The notes under the pieces are model-generated. The model saw only the letters and a list, made by a program, of their open reading frames with translations, was not told where the DNA came from and did not search any database. DNA of 47,031 nt, from the NCBI RefSeq assembly GCF_001518015.1, contig NZ_LPUY01000092.1, forward strand, positions 1 to 47,031. The letters are read 5' to 3'. This document shows, piece after piece, positions 32,883-41,515 of this stretch (positions are counted from its first letter, which is position 1; each line of letters opens with the position of its first letter). This DNA comes from Tritonibacter horizontis (GTDB taxonomy: Bacteria; Pseudomonadota; Alphaproteobacteria; Rhodobacterales; Rhodobacteraceae). The position numbers and the translations under genes were made by a program.

Positions 32883-34595
32883 ATGTCCGATCAACGCGAC
32901 ACACAGTGGCAGGCCTTGGTGCGGGATGGGGCGTTCGACGTCGTCGTGGTGGGCGGCGGAGTTAATGGGATCGGAACCTATCGCGATCTGGCGCTTCAGG
33001 GGCTGCGGGTTTTGCTGGTGGAGCGAAACGATTTTGCATCGGGATGCAGCGCTGCCCCGTCGCGCATGATCCACGGAGGGTTGCGCTATCTGGAGAATGG
33101 CGAGTTCGACCTGGTTCGCGAATCCCTGCGCGAGCGGGACGCGTTGCTCGAAAACGCGCCCCATATGGTCTACCCGCTGCCGACGCTGATCCCGATCACC
33201 TCGATGTTTTCCGGCATGTTCAATTCCATGGCCAGTTTTGTTGGCGCCGGGGGGACGCCGGCGCGGCGGGGCGCGGTTCCGATCAAGCTGGGGCTTGCGC
33301 TTTATGACTGGATCACGCGCAAACGCAGGATGCTCCCCCGGCACCGGTTCGCGGGCGCTGAGCGCACCCGCCGGGACTGGCCCAAACTGACCAGAATGGC
33401 GAAGTTTTCCGCCGTCTATCATGACGCCTGGATCGGGTTTCCGGAACGCCTATGCCTGGAGATGATCGCCGATGTGGCGCGTTTCGCGCCCGGGTGTGTG
33501 GCCCTCAACTACGCCGAGATCCGGCGCAACGGACAAGGGTTCGACCTGAGATGCACGCGCAGGGGCGCAGAGGTCCCGATTGTTCCGGGGCTGATCGTGA
33601 ACGCAACCGGGGCCTGGCTGGATGAAACGGTGTCTTCGCTGGGCGCCCGCGCAGAGGGCCGGATGGTCGAGGGCACCAAAGGCTCGCATCTGATCCTTGA
33701 AAACCCGGAGCTGCTGTCCGCGCTCAACGGTCATATGGCCTATTTTGAGAACGAAGATGGCCGCGTTTGCATCGTGTTCCCGTTTCATGATCGGGTGTTG
33801 GCGGGCTCCACCGATATTCGGGTCGCCGATCCGACCCGCGTGCGATGCGAACCGGAGGAAACGGCGTATATTCTGGCTTCGCTGCAGCGGATCTTTCCCG
33901 AAATCGCGCTGGACCCGCGCCAGATCGTGTTCAGCTATTCGGGTATTCGGCCGCTTCCGAAAAGCGATCAGGACTTTACCGGCCGGATCTCGCGCGGCCA
34001 CGACGTGCGGGTGCTGCGCGGGGATGTGACCCAGCTTTGCATGATCGGGGGCAAATGGACCACGTTTCGCGCCTTTGCCGAACAGGCTGCGGATCTGGCT
34101 CTGGCAGAGCTGGGCCGATCCCGGCGTACGGGCACGCTAGGCCGACAGATCGGCGGCGGGGCGAAGTTCGACGCAAAAGCGACGGAGCAGGACTTGCAGC
34201 GGGAGTTCGCCCTGCCGCCGGGACGTATCCGGCACCTGATCGCGCGCTATGGCAGCCATGCCGCGACGGTCGCGGCGGCCTGCCCGCCCGACGATGCCCG
34301 CCTGGCACCGACCACCTTCTACACCACAGGTGAAATTGCCCATCTGATCCGTACGGAACAGGTGGAAACCCTCTGTGACCTGGCATTGCGCCGGACCGAT
34401 CTGGCGATCTCCGGCGTGCTGTCGATGCGGATCATCACCGCCCTGGCTGCGGTCCTGTGCCGCGAACGGGGGCTGACGACCGAGCAAACAGAACGCCAGA
34501 TCACCAACCTGGTTCAGGACCTGGACCACTATCACAGCGTCACCGCTGAAACTCTGAAACTTCGTGACACGCAAGGAAACACAAAATGCGCCTGA
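32883..34595 (+). CDS. GlpD-like FAD-dependent polyol-phosphate dehydrogenase
   Basis: This 570-residue flavoprotein is of the glycerol-3-phosphate dehydrogenase family. It has the FAD dinucleotide motif GGGVNGIGTYRDLA (from residue 24), SRMIHGGLRYLENGEFDL, VNATGAWLDE and SYSGIRPLPKSDQDFTGR with the substrate-binding Arg, then a C-terminal helical domain. The start at 32883 (MSDQRDT) follows GGAGAAG; an earlier TTG at 32838 is less likely. Its place in a sugar operon rather than a glp operon recalls EryB, a GlpD homologue that oxidises erythritol 4-phosphate. A polyol phosphate made by the FGGY kinase is therefore a reasonable substrate. Plain glycerol 3-phosphate remains possible. Confidence 0.88.
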   Translation: MSDQRDTQWQALVRDGAFDVVVVGGGVNGIGTYRDLALQGLRVLLVERNDFASGCSAAPSRMIHGGLRYLENGEFDLVRESLRERDALLENAPHMVYPLPTLIPITSMFSGMFNSMASFVGAGGTPARRGAVPIKLGLALYDWITRKRRMLPRHRFAGAERTRRDWPKLTRMAKFSAVYHDAWIGFPERLCLEMIADVARFAPGCVALNYAEIRRNGQGFDLRCTRRGAEVPIVPGLIVNATGAWLDETVSSLGARAEGRMVEGTKGSHLILENPELLSALNGHMAYFENEDGRVCIVFPFHDRVLAGSTDIRVADPTRVRCEPEETAYILASLQRIFPEIALDPRQIVFSYSGIRPLPKSDQDFTGRISRGHDVRVLRGDVTQLCMIGGKWTTFRAFAEQAADLALAELGRSRRTGTLGRQIGGGAKFDAKATEQDLQREFALPPGRIRHLIARYGSHAATVAAACPPDDARLAPTTFYTTGEIAHLIRTEQVETLCDLALRRTDLAISGVLSMRIITALAAVLCRERGLTTEQTERQITNLVQDLDHYHSVTAETLKLRDTQGNTKCA

Positions 34596-35428
34596 GTCAA
34601 AAAGCACGCATGAACCGGATGTTCTCAAATGGAGGCTGCCTTGATGTGGCCATCGACCACGGCGTCTGCAACGAACCCAGCTTTCTCGTCGGGCTGGAGG
34701 ATATCGCAGGCGTGATGGACACTTTGATTGGCGCCGGGCCCGACGCCATCCAATGCGCCTATGGTCAGGCGGATTTGCTGCAATCACGTCCGGAAAAGGA
34801 CAAACCCGCACTGGTGATGCGGATCGACATGGGCAATCCCTACAACGATCAACGTCACCGCGAGATGTGGTCGATGTTGCAGAACGCCGAAGAGCCGCTC
34901 ATCGGCGCGCTGGAAATGGATGCGGCTGCGGTGGTCGTCAATCTGTTCATGTTGCCGGACGAGCCGGAGCTGTTCCGGCAATGCGTTGAAAATATCTCGC
35001 GGGTCCGGGCGGCCTGCCAGACTTATGGAATGCCACTGATGATCGAGCCGCTGGTGATGCTGCCCAACGATATTCGCGGTGGCTATCAGGTTGACGGCGA
35101 TGCCGACAAGATCGTGACATTGACCCGGCTGGCCAGTGAAATGGGCGCTGACATCATCAAGGCCGACCCGACCGAAAACCCCGAAGACTTTCACCGCGTG
35201 GTGGAGGCGGCCCGGGTGCCGGTCTTGGTCCGTGGCGGCGGCAAGGAAGATTTGCAGACCGTTTTGAATAAATCCGCCGCCCTGATGGCCCAGGGGGCAA
35301 AGGGGATGGTCTATGGCCGCAATATCTATCAGCATGACAACCCAAAGGCGGTGGTGCGCGCGTTGATGGCGATGATCCACAACGGGGCGGATGGCGCAGA
35401 AGCATGGGATATTTATAATCGTGGCTGA
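34586..35428 (+). CDS. class I aldolase of the DeoC/LacD/LsrF family
   Basis: This is a 280-residue TIM-barrel aldolase. The N-terminal motif LDVAIDHGVCNEP (D24) and K192 in GADIIKADPTENPEDF correspond to the conserved Asp and Schiff-base Lys of the archaeal-type FBP aldolase/LsrF family. The phosphate-binding end is seen in VLVRGGGKED and GMVYGRNIYQHDNP. It would cleave a ketose phosphate, typically to dihydroxyacetone phosphate and an aldehyde, or act as a thiolase like LsrF. The ATG overlaps the stop of the GlpD-like gene (ATGCGCCTGA), so the two are translationally coupled. The family is certain, the substrate is not. Confidence 0.9.
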   Translation: MRLSQKARMNRMFSNGGCLDVAIDHGVCNEPSFLVGLEDIAGVMDTLIGAGPDAIQCAYGQADLLQSRPEKDKPALVMRIDMGNPYNDQRHREMWSMLQNAEEPLIGALEMDAAAVVVNLFMLPDEPELFRQCVENISRVRAACQTYGMPLMIEPLVMLPNDIRGGYQVDGDADKIVTLTRLASEMGADIIKADPTENPEDFHRVVEAARVPVLVRGGGKEDLQTVLNKSAALMAQGAKGMVYGRNIYQHDNPKAVVRALMAMIHNGADGAEAWDIYNRG

Positions 35429-36938
35429 TCGAAAGACTTATCTGCTTGGCCTTGATGCGGGCAATACCATCATCAAGGCGGTCTTGTTCGACCTTGACGG
35501 ACGCCAGGTCGCGATGAGCGCACAGGATGGCACCAGCACCACGCCGATGCCGGGCCATGTGGAGCGGGATCTGTCGCAACTCTGGCGCAACGCGGGGCAG
35601 GTCATCCGCGATTGCCTGTCGCGTGCCGGGGTGGCCCCCGAACAGATCGCCGGTGTCGGCTGCGCCGGCCATGGCAACGGTCTTTATGCCCTCGACCGCA
35701 GCGATGCGCCCTTGATCGGCATTCAGTCCCTGGATACCCGTGCCGCGGATCTGGCGGCAGCGCTGAGCCGCGAGAGTGGCGTCAAGCTGCACGAGATCTG
35801 TCTGCAAAAACCCTGGCCATCGCAAACTCCGGTGCTGCTGGCCTGGCTTAAACGCCACCGCCCGCAGATCTACGACCGCATTGGGACGGTGTTCCTCTGC
35901 AAGGACTTCATCACCTTCCAGCTGACCGGTGCGCGGGTCAGCGAGACCTCTGATATGTCCGGCTGCGGGCTGACTCGGATGCCCGACTGCCACTATGATC
36001 CGGAGCTTCTGGCGCTGTATGGGCTGGACGGGGCCGAGGCCCTGCTGCCCCGGCTGATCCAGCCGGCGGATATCGCGGGCCATGTCACCGCCCGCGCCGC
36101 GCAAGAGACCGGCCTGGCCGAGGGCACGCCAGTGATTGGCGGTTTCTTCGATGTGATCTCCTCGGCGCTGGGGTCGGGCGTCAGCGACCCCGGCGAGGCG
36201 TCGATCATCGCGGGCACCTGGTCGGTCAACCAGGTCTTTTCACAGGCGCCGGTGGTCGACCCTTCGGTCTTTATGGTGTCCGGCTTTGCCAAGGACCGGT
36301 TCGTCAATATCGACTCCTCCGCAACCTCTGCTGCCAATCTGGAATGGTATGTCCGGACCCTGGTTGAGCGCGGCACGCATCACGAGGACCCTTTTGGTTA
36401 TTGCAATCAACTCCTTGGGCAGGTGACGCCGGCGCTTGATGACCCGATCTGCCAGCCGTTTCTCTATGGATCAGGTCAGGGCGCGGAGTTTCGCGGCGGC
36501 TATTTCGGTCTGGCGGGATGGCACGGCGAGGGGCATCTGCTGAGGGCCCTGTTTGAGGGCGTGGTTTTTGAGCACCGCCGCCACATCGAGGTTCTGCGCC
36601 GGGCAGGCGTCCGGTTCGAGGCCGCCGTGCTGTCGGGCGGTGGCGCGCGCAGCCCCCATTGGCCGCAGATCTTTGCGGATTGTCTCGGCGTGTCGATCCG
36701 GGTTGCCGAAGCGCGCGAAACAGGCGCCCTGGGGGCTGCAATCGGCGTTGCAGTCGCGACCGGTCTCGCAGAAGATTACAGGGGGGCTGTTAAACGGATG
36801 ACACGAACCCAGTCGCACTTTGCGCCGAATGTAGAGATGCGCGCGCATTACGATCGCCGCTACAAGCTCTACAGTGACCTCAATCTGGCGCTGCAACCGG
36901 CCTGGGCGCAGCTGGCAACACTCAAGGCAGACACCTGA
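35421..36938 (+). CDS. FGGY-family carbohydrate kinase (LyxK-like)
   Basis: This 505-residue sugar kinase of the hexokinase/actin fold has the N-terminal phosphate loop YLLGLDAGNTIIKAVLF (7-23), VGCAGHGNGLYALD and the catalytic base D244 in VIGGFFDVISSALGSG. The C-terminal ATPase segment is AAVLSGGGARSPHWPQIFAD with EARETGALGAAIGVAV. By pattern it is close to L-xylulose kinase LyxK and to the tetritol/pentitol kinases. The GTG at 35421 fits the family N-terminus and overlaps the aldolase stop by eight bases; an ATG at 35391 would add ten residues. It probably makes the phosphorylated intermediate that the aldolase cleaves and the SorC regulator senses. Confidence 0.9.
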   Translation: MADRKTYLLGLDAGNTIIKAVLFDLDGRQVAMSAQDGTSTTPMPGHVERDLSQLWRNAGQVIRDCLSRAGVAPEQIAGVGCAGHGNGLYALDRSDAPLIGIQSLDTRAADLAAALSRESGVKLHEICLQKPWPSQTPVLLAWLKRHRPQIYDRIGTVFLCKDFITFQLTGARVSETSDMSGCGLTRMPDCHYDPELLALYGLDGAEALLPRLIQPADIAGHVTARAAQETGLAEGTPVIGGFFDVISSALGSGVSDPGEASIIAGTWSVNQVFSQAPVVDPSVFMVSGFAKDRFVNIDSSATSAANLEWYVRTLVERGTHHEDPFGYCNQLLGQVTPALDDPICQPFLYGSGQGAEFRGGYFGLAGWHGEGHLLRALFEGVVFEHRRHIEVLRRAGVRFEAAVLSGGGARSPHWPQIFADCLGVSIRVAEARETGALGAAIGVAVATGLAEDYRGAVKRMTRTQSHFAPNVEMRAHYDRRYKLYSDLNLALQPAWAQLATLKADT

Positions 36939-36939
36939 C

Positions 36940-38562
36940 ATGCACGGAACCGAAGAGCTGGGCGACACCTATGACTATATCATCGTGGGCGGAGGCACGG
37001 CCGGTTGTGTTCTTGCCAACCGCCTGAGCGCGGATCCGCAGAACAGGGTCTTGCTGCTCGAAGCGGGCAAGAGCGACAATTACCACTGGGTGCATATTCC
37101 GGTTGGCTATCTCTATTGCATCGGCAACCCACGCACCGACTGGATGATGACAACCGCACCCGAGGCCGGGCTGAACGGGCGTGCGCTGACCTATCCGCGG
37201 GGCAAGGTCCTGGGCGGCTGCACATCGGTCAATGGCATGATCTACATGCGTGGCCAGGCGGCTGACTACGATATCTGGCGTCAGCTGGGCAATCCGGGCT
37301 GGGGGTGGCAGGATGTATTGCCCTATTTCCTGAAATCCGAAGACCACCACGGCGGCGACAGCCCGCTGCATCGGGGCGGTGGCGAGTGGAAAGTGCAGCG
37401 GCAGCGCCTGAAATGGGACATCTTGCGCGCGGTGCAGAAAGGGGCCGAGGAATTTGGCATCAAACCGCGCGCGGATTTCAACGACGGCAACAATGAAGGG
37501 TCGGGGTTCTTCGAGGTGAACCAGCACAAGGGCGTGCGCTGGAACACGGCCAAGGCCTTCCTGCGGCCTGCGATGAAACGCACCAATCTGCGGGTCCTGA
37601 CCGAGGCCCATACCCATCGCCTGATCCTCGACGGCAAACGCGTGTGTGGGGTGGAATACCATCACAAGGGAGCATTGCGGCGGGCCGGTGCGGGGCATGA
37701 GGTCCTGTTGGCAGCCGGCGCGATCAACTCGCCAAAGCTGCTGGAGCTTTCCGGGATCGGGCAGCCCGACCTTCTGGCGCGGCATGGGATCGAGACCCGG
37801 CATGCGCTGGCCGGCGTTGGCGAAAACCTGCAAGACCATCTGCAAATTCGCACCGTTTACAAGGTTCAGAACGCCAAGACCTTGAACACGATGGTAAATA
37901 GCCTGACGGGCAAGGCCAGGATTGCCCTGCAATATGGCTGGAACCGCAGTGGTCCGATGTCGATGGCGCCCAGTCAATTTGGCATGTTTACCAAATCACG
38001 GCCCGATCTGGACATGCCGGATCTGGAATACCACGTGCAGCCCTTGTCCACCAACAAGCTGGGGGATCCGCTGCATCCTTTCCCCGCCATTACAGTCTCG
38101 GTGTGCAACCTGCGGCCCGAGAGCGTCGGGGCGAGCCATATCCAGGCGGCCGATTTGGACGTGCAGCCAGAGATCCGGCTGAACTACCTGTCGACGCAGC
38201 AGGACAAGGCGGTTGCGCTGGCGTCGATCAAACAGGTGCGCGAGGTGATGACAGCCCAGGCCCTGGTGCCGCACGCGCCGGAAGAAATCCTGCCCGGCCC
38301 CAATTGCAACAGCGACGCGGAGATCCTCGATGCCGTGGGCGACATTGCCACAACGATCTTTCACCCCGTCGGCACCTGCAAAATGGGATCAGATCCGCGC
38401 GCCGTTGTGGATGCGGAATTGCGGGTTCACGGGCTGTCAGGTCTGCGGGTGGTCGATGCATCGGTGATGCCGAAAATCGTGTCGGGCAATACCGCCTCGC
38501 CGGTCATCATGATCGCTGAAAAAGCCTCGGACCTGATTCTCGCGGCGGCCCGCAGCCGCTAG
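36940..38562 (+). CDS. GMC-family FAD-dependent oxidoreductase
   Basis: This is a 540-residue glucose-methanol-choline oxidoreductase. The FAD motif is VGGGTAGCVLANRLS (from residue 16), then the family signature YPRGKVLGGCTSVNGMIYMR and the second signature GAINSPKLLELSGIG. At the C-terminus TIFHPVGTCKMGSD carries the catalytic His, and SGNTASPVIMIAEKASDLI the Asn. It oxidises a primary or secondary alcohol using FAD. There is no signal peptide, so it acts in the cytoplasm. It starts one base after the kinase stop and ends the CUT2 operon. A role as a polyol dehydrogenase of the same pathway is inferred from position. Confidence 0.9.
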   Translation: MHGTEELGDTYDYIIVGGGTAGCVLANRLSADPQNRVLLLEAGKSDNYHWVHIPVGYLYCIGNPRTDWMMTTAPEAGLNGRALTYPRGKVLGGCTSVNGMIYMRGQAADYDIWRQLGNPGWGWQDVLPYFLKSEDHHGGDSPLHRGGGEWKVQRQRLKWDILRAVQKGAEEFGIKPRADFNDGNNEGSGFFEVNQHKGVRWNTAKAFLRPAMKRTNLRVLTEAHTHRLILDGKRVCGVEYHHKGALRRAGAGHEVLLAAGAINSPKLLELSGIGQPDLLARHGIETRHALAGVGENLQDHLQIRTVYKVQNAKTLNTMVNSLTGKARIALQYGWNRSGPMSMAPSQFGMFTKSRPDLDMPDLEYHVQPLSTNKLGDPLHPFPAITVSVCNLRPESVGASHIQAADLDVQPEIRLNYLSTQQDKAVALASIKQVREVMTAQALVPHAPEEILPGPNCNSDAEILDAVGDIATTIFHPVGTCKMGSDPRAVVDAELRVHGLSGLRVVDASVMPKIVSGNTASPVIMIAEKASDLILAAARSR

Positions 38563-38572
38563 CCTGCGGCTG
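38553..38572 (+). terminator. small hairpin at the end of the CUT2 operon
   Basis: CAGCCGC/GCGGCTG (38553-38559 with 38566-38572) spans the stop codon of the GMC oxidoreductase. No U-run follows. A further GC-rich inverted segment (GGGGCG and CGCCCC, about 38585-38608) follows closely. Transcription may end here, but the signal is weak. Confidence 0.35.
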
Positions 38573-38754
38573 ACCCGCGCGGGCGGGGCGCGCGTCGAAA
38601 AACGCCCCTGTGTCGTGGCCATTCACCTCTTGCAAAAGCGGGCACAGAGGGGGCTGCCCCTTTACGTCATTTTAAGCGAACCTATGCGACCTTCCCGGCA
38701 AAGTTGATGAGATTCAGGAACCTCCCGCAGGTTCGAGCAAGAGGATTTGGGCAG

Positions 38755-41511
38755 ATGGTCAAGAAGTTCGTAGAGATAGACCTCAAAGGCGCCGGTGAAG
38801 CTTTGATGAACCACGCCATTATTCTCAAGGTTCATCCTGAAACGCTCGAGGTCATTGCCGCCAGCGAAACCGCCCATGCGCAGTTCTCGCGCCTGAAAAC
38901 CAGCGAAGTGACCACTCTGACCGATCTGGTCGTCAAACAGGACTGTTTGCAGCGGGATGTGACCGCCACGGCGGCAGGCAATGGCAGCCTTCCGTTTCGG
39001 GTTCGGCTCGACGATACGCCGGTTTCGCCGCAATTCTTTGGCTTCATGCAGAAATCCCACGATGGCAATGTTTTCCTGTCAGGCGGTGTCGTGGAACCGG
39101 ACGAGGCTATTCTGGGCTATGTTGCCGCCATCGAGACCGCCCAGGCGATTGTGGAATACGACATCGACGGCACCATCATGCAGGTGAACGACAATTTCTG
39201 CACATTGATGGGATATGATCGCAATGACATCGTCGGCGCGCCTCAGGCGGTCCTCTGGCCCGAGGTCTCTGGCAAGCCAAAAGGGTTTTCCGGGTTCTGG
39301 GATGACCTCTGCGCCGGGCACGCGGTCCAGGGCGAATATCAACGCCTAGATCGCAAGGGCAACCAGATCTGGGTCCGGGCCGCGTTCAATCCGATTTTCG
39401 ATCGAGAAGGCGGCGTGGTCCGCATTGTCGAATACGCCATGGATGTAACCGAAACCAAGTTGAAATCGGCCGACAGCGCGAGCAAACTCGAAGCGCTGAG
39501 CCGCAGCAACGCGGTAATTGAATTTGACCTTGATGGCACGATCCTTGACGCCAACGCCAATTTCCTCGAGCTGATGGGCTATACCCGACAAGATATCGTC
39601 GGGCGCCACCATCGCATGTTCTGCGATCCGGAAACGGTCAAGGGCGCCAGGTACAAGAGCTTCTGGCAAAAACTGTCGTCTGGCGAATACACCCACGGCG
39701 AATACCGTCGTCTGACAAAAGATGGCACACCGGTCTGGGTCCAGGCGTCCTACAACCCGGTTTTCGGCCCCGATGGCAAGCTGCTCAAGATTGTGAAATT
39801 CGCCACCGATGTCAGCGCCGCGCATCAGAAGCGCGCCGAAATGGAAGCCCGTCTTGCGGCCGCGAACCGCAGCCAGGCCGTGATCGAATTTGACCTCGAC
39901 GGTCATGTCCTTTGGGCCAACGAAATCTTTCTGGATCTGGCGGGCTACGTCCTGGAGGAAATCGTCGGTCAGCATCACCGGATATTCTGCACCAAGGACC
40001 ATTCCGCGAGCCGTGAATACGTGAGTTTCTGGCGCAAGTTGAGCGCGGGGGAATTCGACAGTGGCGTGTATCAGCGCGTGCGCAAGGATGGCACGGATCT
40101 CTGGATTCAAGCCACCTACAACCCGGTTTTCGATCTGGACGGCAAGCCGATCAAAGTGGTCAAATTCGCCAACGACCTGACCGTGGCCAAGGAAATCGCT
40201 GTTGAATTCGAGGCGAAAATGAATGCCGTCAGCCGCAGCCAGGCTGTCATTGAATTTGACCTCGACGGCACCATCCTGAGCGCGAACGACAATTTTCTGT
40301 CCTTGATGGAATATGACAAAGAGGATGTCATCGGCCAGAAACACAAGATGTTCTGCGACCCGGAGTACGCCGCCAGCGAAAAGTACCGTGAATTCTGGGC
40401 GGCGCTGGGGCGGGGCGAATTTGCCTCTGGTGAATACAAACGTTTCGGACGCGGAGACAAGGAGGTCTGGATCCAGGCCACCTACAACCCGATCTTCGAT
40501 TTGAACGGCAGACCCGTGAAGATCGTCAAATACGCCACCGACGTGACCGAGGCGAAAAAGAGCGCTGTTGATGCCACCAACAAGATCGAAGCGATGAACC
40601 GCAGTCAGGCGGTGGTGCAATTTGACCTGGACGGCAATGTGATGGCTGCGAACGAAAATTTCCTCAGCGTCATGGGGTATTCTCTGCGCGAAATTCAGGG
40701 CCAGCACCATTCCATGTTCTGCGCGCCCGATCATCTGAAATCACAGGAATACCGGGATTTCTGGCTGGCGCTCAATCGGGGCGAATTCCAGTCCGGGCGC
40801 TTTCACCGCATCGGAAAATTCAGCCGTGATGTGCATATCCAGGCCACTTACGCGCCACTGATGGATCTGCAGGGCGCGCCGATGGGGGTGATCAAATATG
40901 CATCCGACATCACCGATCAGGTCGCGCGGGAAAAGGCCATCCAGCAGAAGGCCGCCGAAATGATGGCAGCCGTCAACTCCCTGAGCGAGGCGATTTCCGA
41001 CATTTCCTTTGCTTCGGGTGAAGCGCGCAACAAAGCGGCGGTGACCGAAGAGAACGCAACCCAGGGCTTTGAGGCGCTGAACCACACGATCGAGTCGATC
41101 GAACTGATGCAGCGCTCCTCTGGTGAGATTTCCGAGATCGTCAAAGTGATCGGTGAAATTGCCAACCAGACCAATTTGCTGGCCTTCAATGCCGCCATCG
41201 AGGCCGCGCGGGCAGGGGAGCACGGGGTCGGGTTTTCTGTTGTGGCGGAAGAGGTGCGAAAACTGGCTGAACGCAGTTCCGAAGCGGCGCATAAGATCTC
41301 GCGCCTGATCGCGGAATCGGAGGTGCGCGTCGATCAGGGCACCACCCGTTCTGTCGCCGCCAGAGACGCCTTCTCTCGCATCGTCGAAAGCGTCAATCTG
41401 ACAGGGCAATCCGTGGATCAGATCTCCACCGCCGCAACCAATCAGCTTTCTGCCTCCAAACAGGTGGAACAGTTGATCGCTGAACTGTCAGACGATCCCA
41501 AGGCGGCCTGA
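38755..41511 (+). CDS. soluble chemoreceptor with five tandem PAS domains
   Basis: This 918-residue methyl-accepting chemotaxis protein has no membrane helix, so it is cytoplasmic. A divergent N-terminal region (1-125) that may be a degenerate PAS is followed by five PAS domains starting at residues 131, 253, 375, 497 and 619. Each is exactly 122 residues long, and four share the core motif (Q/R)HHxMFC or QKHKMFC. The C-terminus is a signalling coiled coil with the hairpin tip [20 protein letters not shown] followed by [20 protein letters not shown]. The start at 38755 was chosen because GAGG lies upstream; an ATG at 38707 has no ribosome site. PAS ligands could be flavin, haem or a metabolite. 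It forms a pair with the triple-CheW gene, four bases downstream. Confidence 0.9.
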   Translation: MVKKFVEIDLKGAGEALMNHAIILKVHPETLEVIAASETAHAQFSRLKTSEVTTLTDLVVKQDCLQRDVTATAAGNGSLPFRVRLDDTPVSPQFFGFMQKSHDGNVFLSGGVVEPDEAILGYVAAIETAQAIVEYDIDGTIMQVNDNFCTLMGYDRNDIVGAPQAVLWPEVSGKPKGFSGFWDDLCAGHAVQGEYQRLDRKGNQIWVRAAFNPIFDREGGVVRIVEYAMDVTETKLKSADSASKLEALSRSNAVIEFDLDGTILDANANFLELMGYTRQDIVGRHHRMFCDPETVKGARYKSFWQKLSSGEYTHGEYRRLTKDGTPVWVQASYNPVFGPDGKLLKIVKFATDVSAAHQKRAEMEARLAAANRSQAVIEFDLDGHVLWANEIFLDLAGYVLEEIVGQHHRIFCTKDHSASREYVSFWRKLSAGEFDSGVYQRVRKDGTDLWIQATYNPVFDLDGKPIKVVKFANDLTVAKEIAVEFEAKMNAVSRSQAVIEFDLDGTILSANDNFLSLMEYDKEDVIGQKHKMFCDPEYAASEKYREFWAALGRGEFASGEYKRFGRGDKEVWIQATYNPIFDLNGRPVKIVKYATDVTEAKKSAVDATNKIEAMNRSQAVVQFDLDGNVMAANENFLSVMGYSLREIQGQHHSMFCAPDHLKSQEYRDFWLALNRGEFQSGRFHRIGKFSRDVHIQATYAPLMDLQGAPMGVIKYASDITDQVAREKAIQQKAAEMMAAVNSLSEAISDISFASGEARNKAAVTEENATQGFEALNHTIESIELMQRSSGEISEIVKVIGEIANQTNLLAFNAAIEAARAGEHGVGFSVVAEEVRKLAERSSEAAHKISRLIAESEVRVDQGTTRSVAARDAFSRIVESVNLTGQSVDQISTAATNQLSASKQVEQLIAELSDDPKAA
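39145..40974 (+). repeat. five in-phase 366-base coding repeats (PAS units)
   Basis: The equivalent codon of each PAS domain starts at 39145, 39511, 39877, 40243 and 40609. This is a constant spacing of 366 bases with no insertion or deletion. The phrase encoding (A)V(I/V)xFDLDG recurs in each. Units two to four are the most alike; the first and last are more diverged. Confidence 0.9.
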
Positions 41512-41515
41512 TCTC

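Noticed and set aside
31794-33422. Minus-strand open frame of 542 codons
   Set aside because: It lies antisense to the aldo/keto reductase and GlpD-like genes, both of which have clear motifs; it is a shadow frame.
32883-34595. Ordinary glycerol catabolism (glp) operon
   Set aside because: None of GlpK, GlpF, GlpR or the glycerol ABC genes is adjacent; the gene is embedded in a CUT2 sugar operon.
27207-38562. A genuine lsr (AI-2 uptake) operon
   Set aside because: There is no LsrG and no second permease, and the kinase looks closer to LyxK; GlpD-like, aldo/keto and GMC enzymes have no place in AI-2 processing.
39346-40734. Long minus-strand open frame (462 codons) across the PAS repeats
   Set aside because: It is the antisense of five repeated PAS units in a high-GC gene; its composition is unlike any family and it has no ribosome site.
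39145-40974. CRISPR or other non-coding tandem array
   Set aside because: The 366-base repeats are in frame within one continuous coding sequence and translate into PAS domains.
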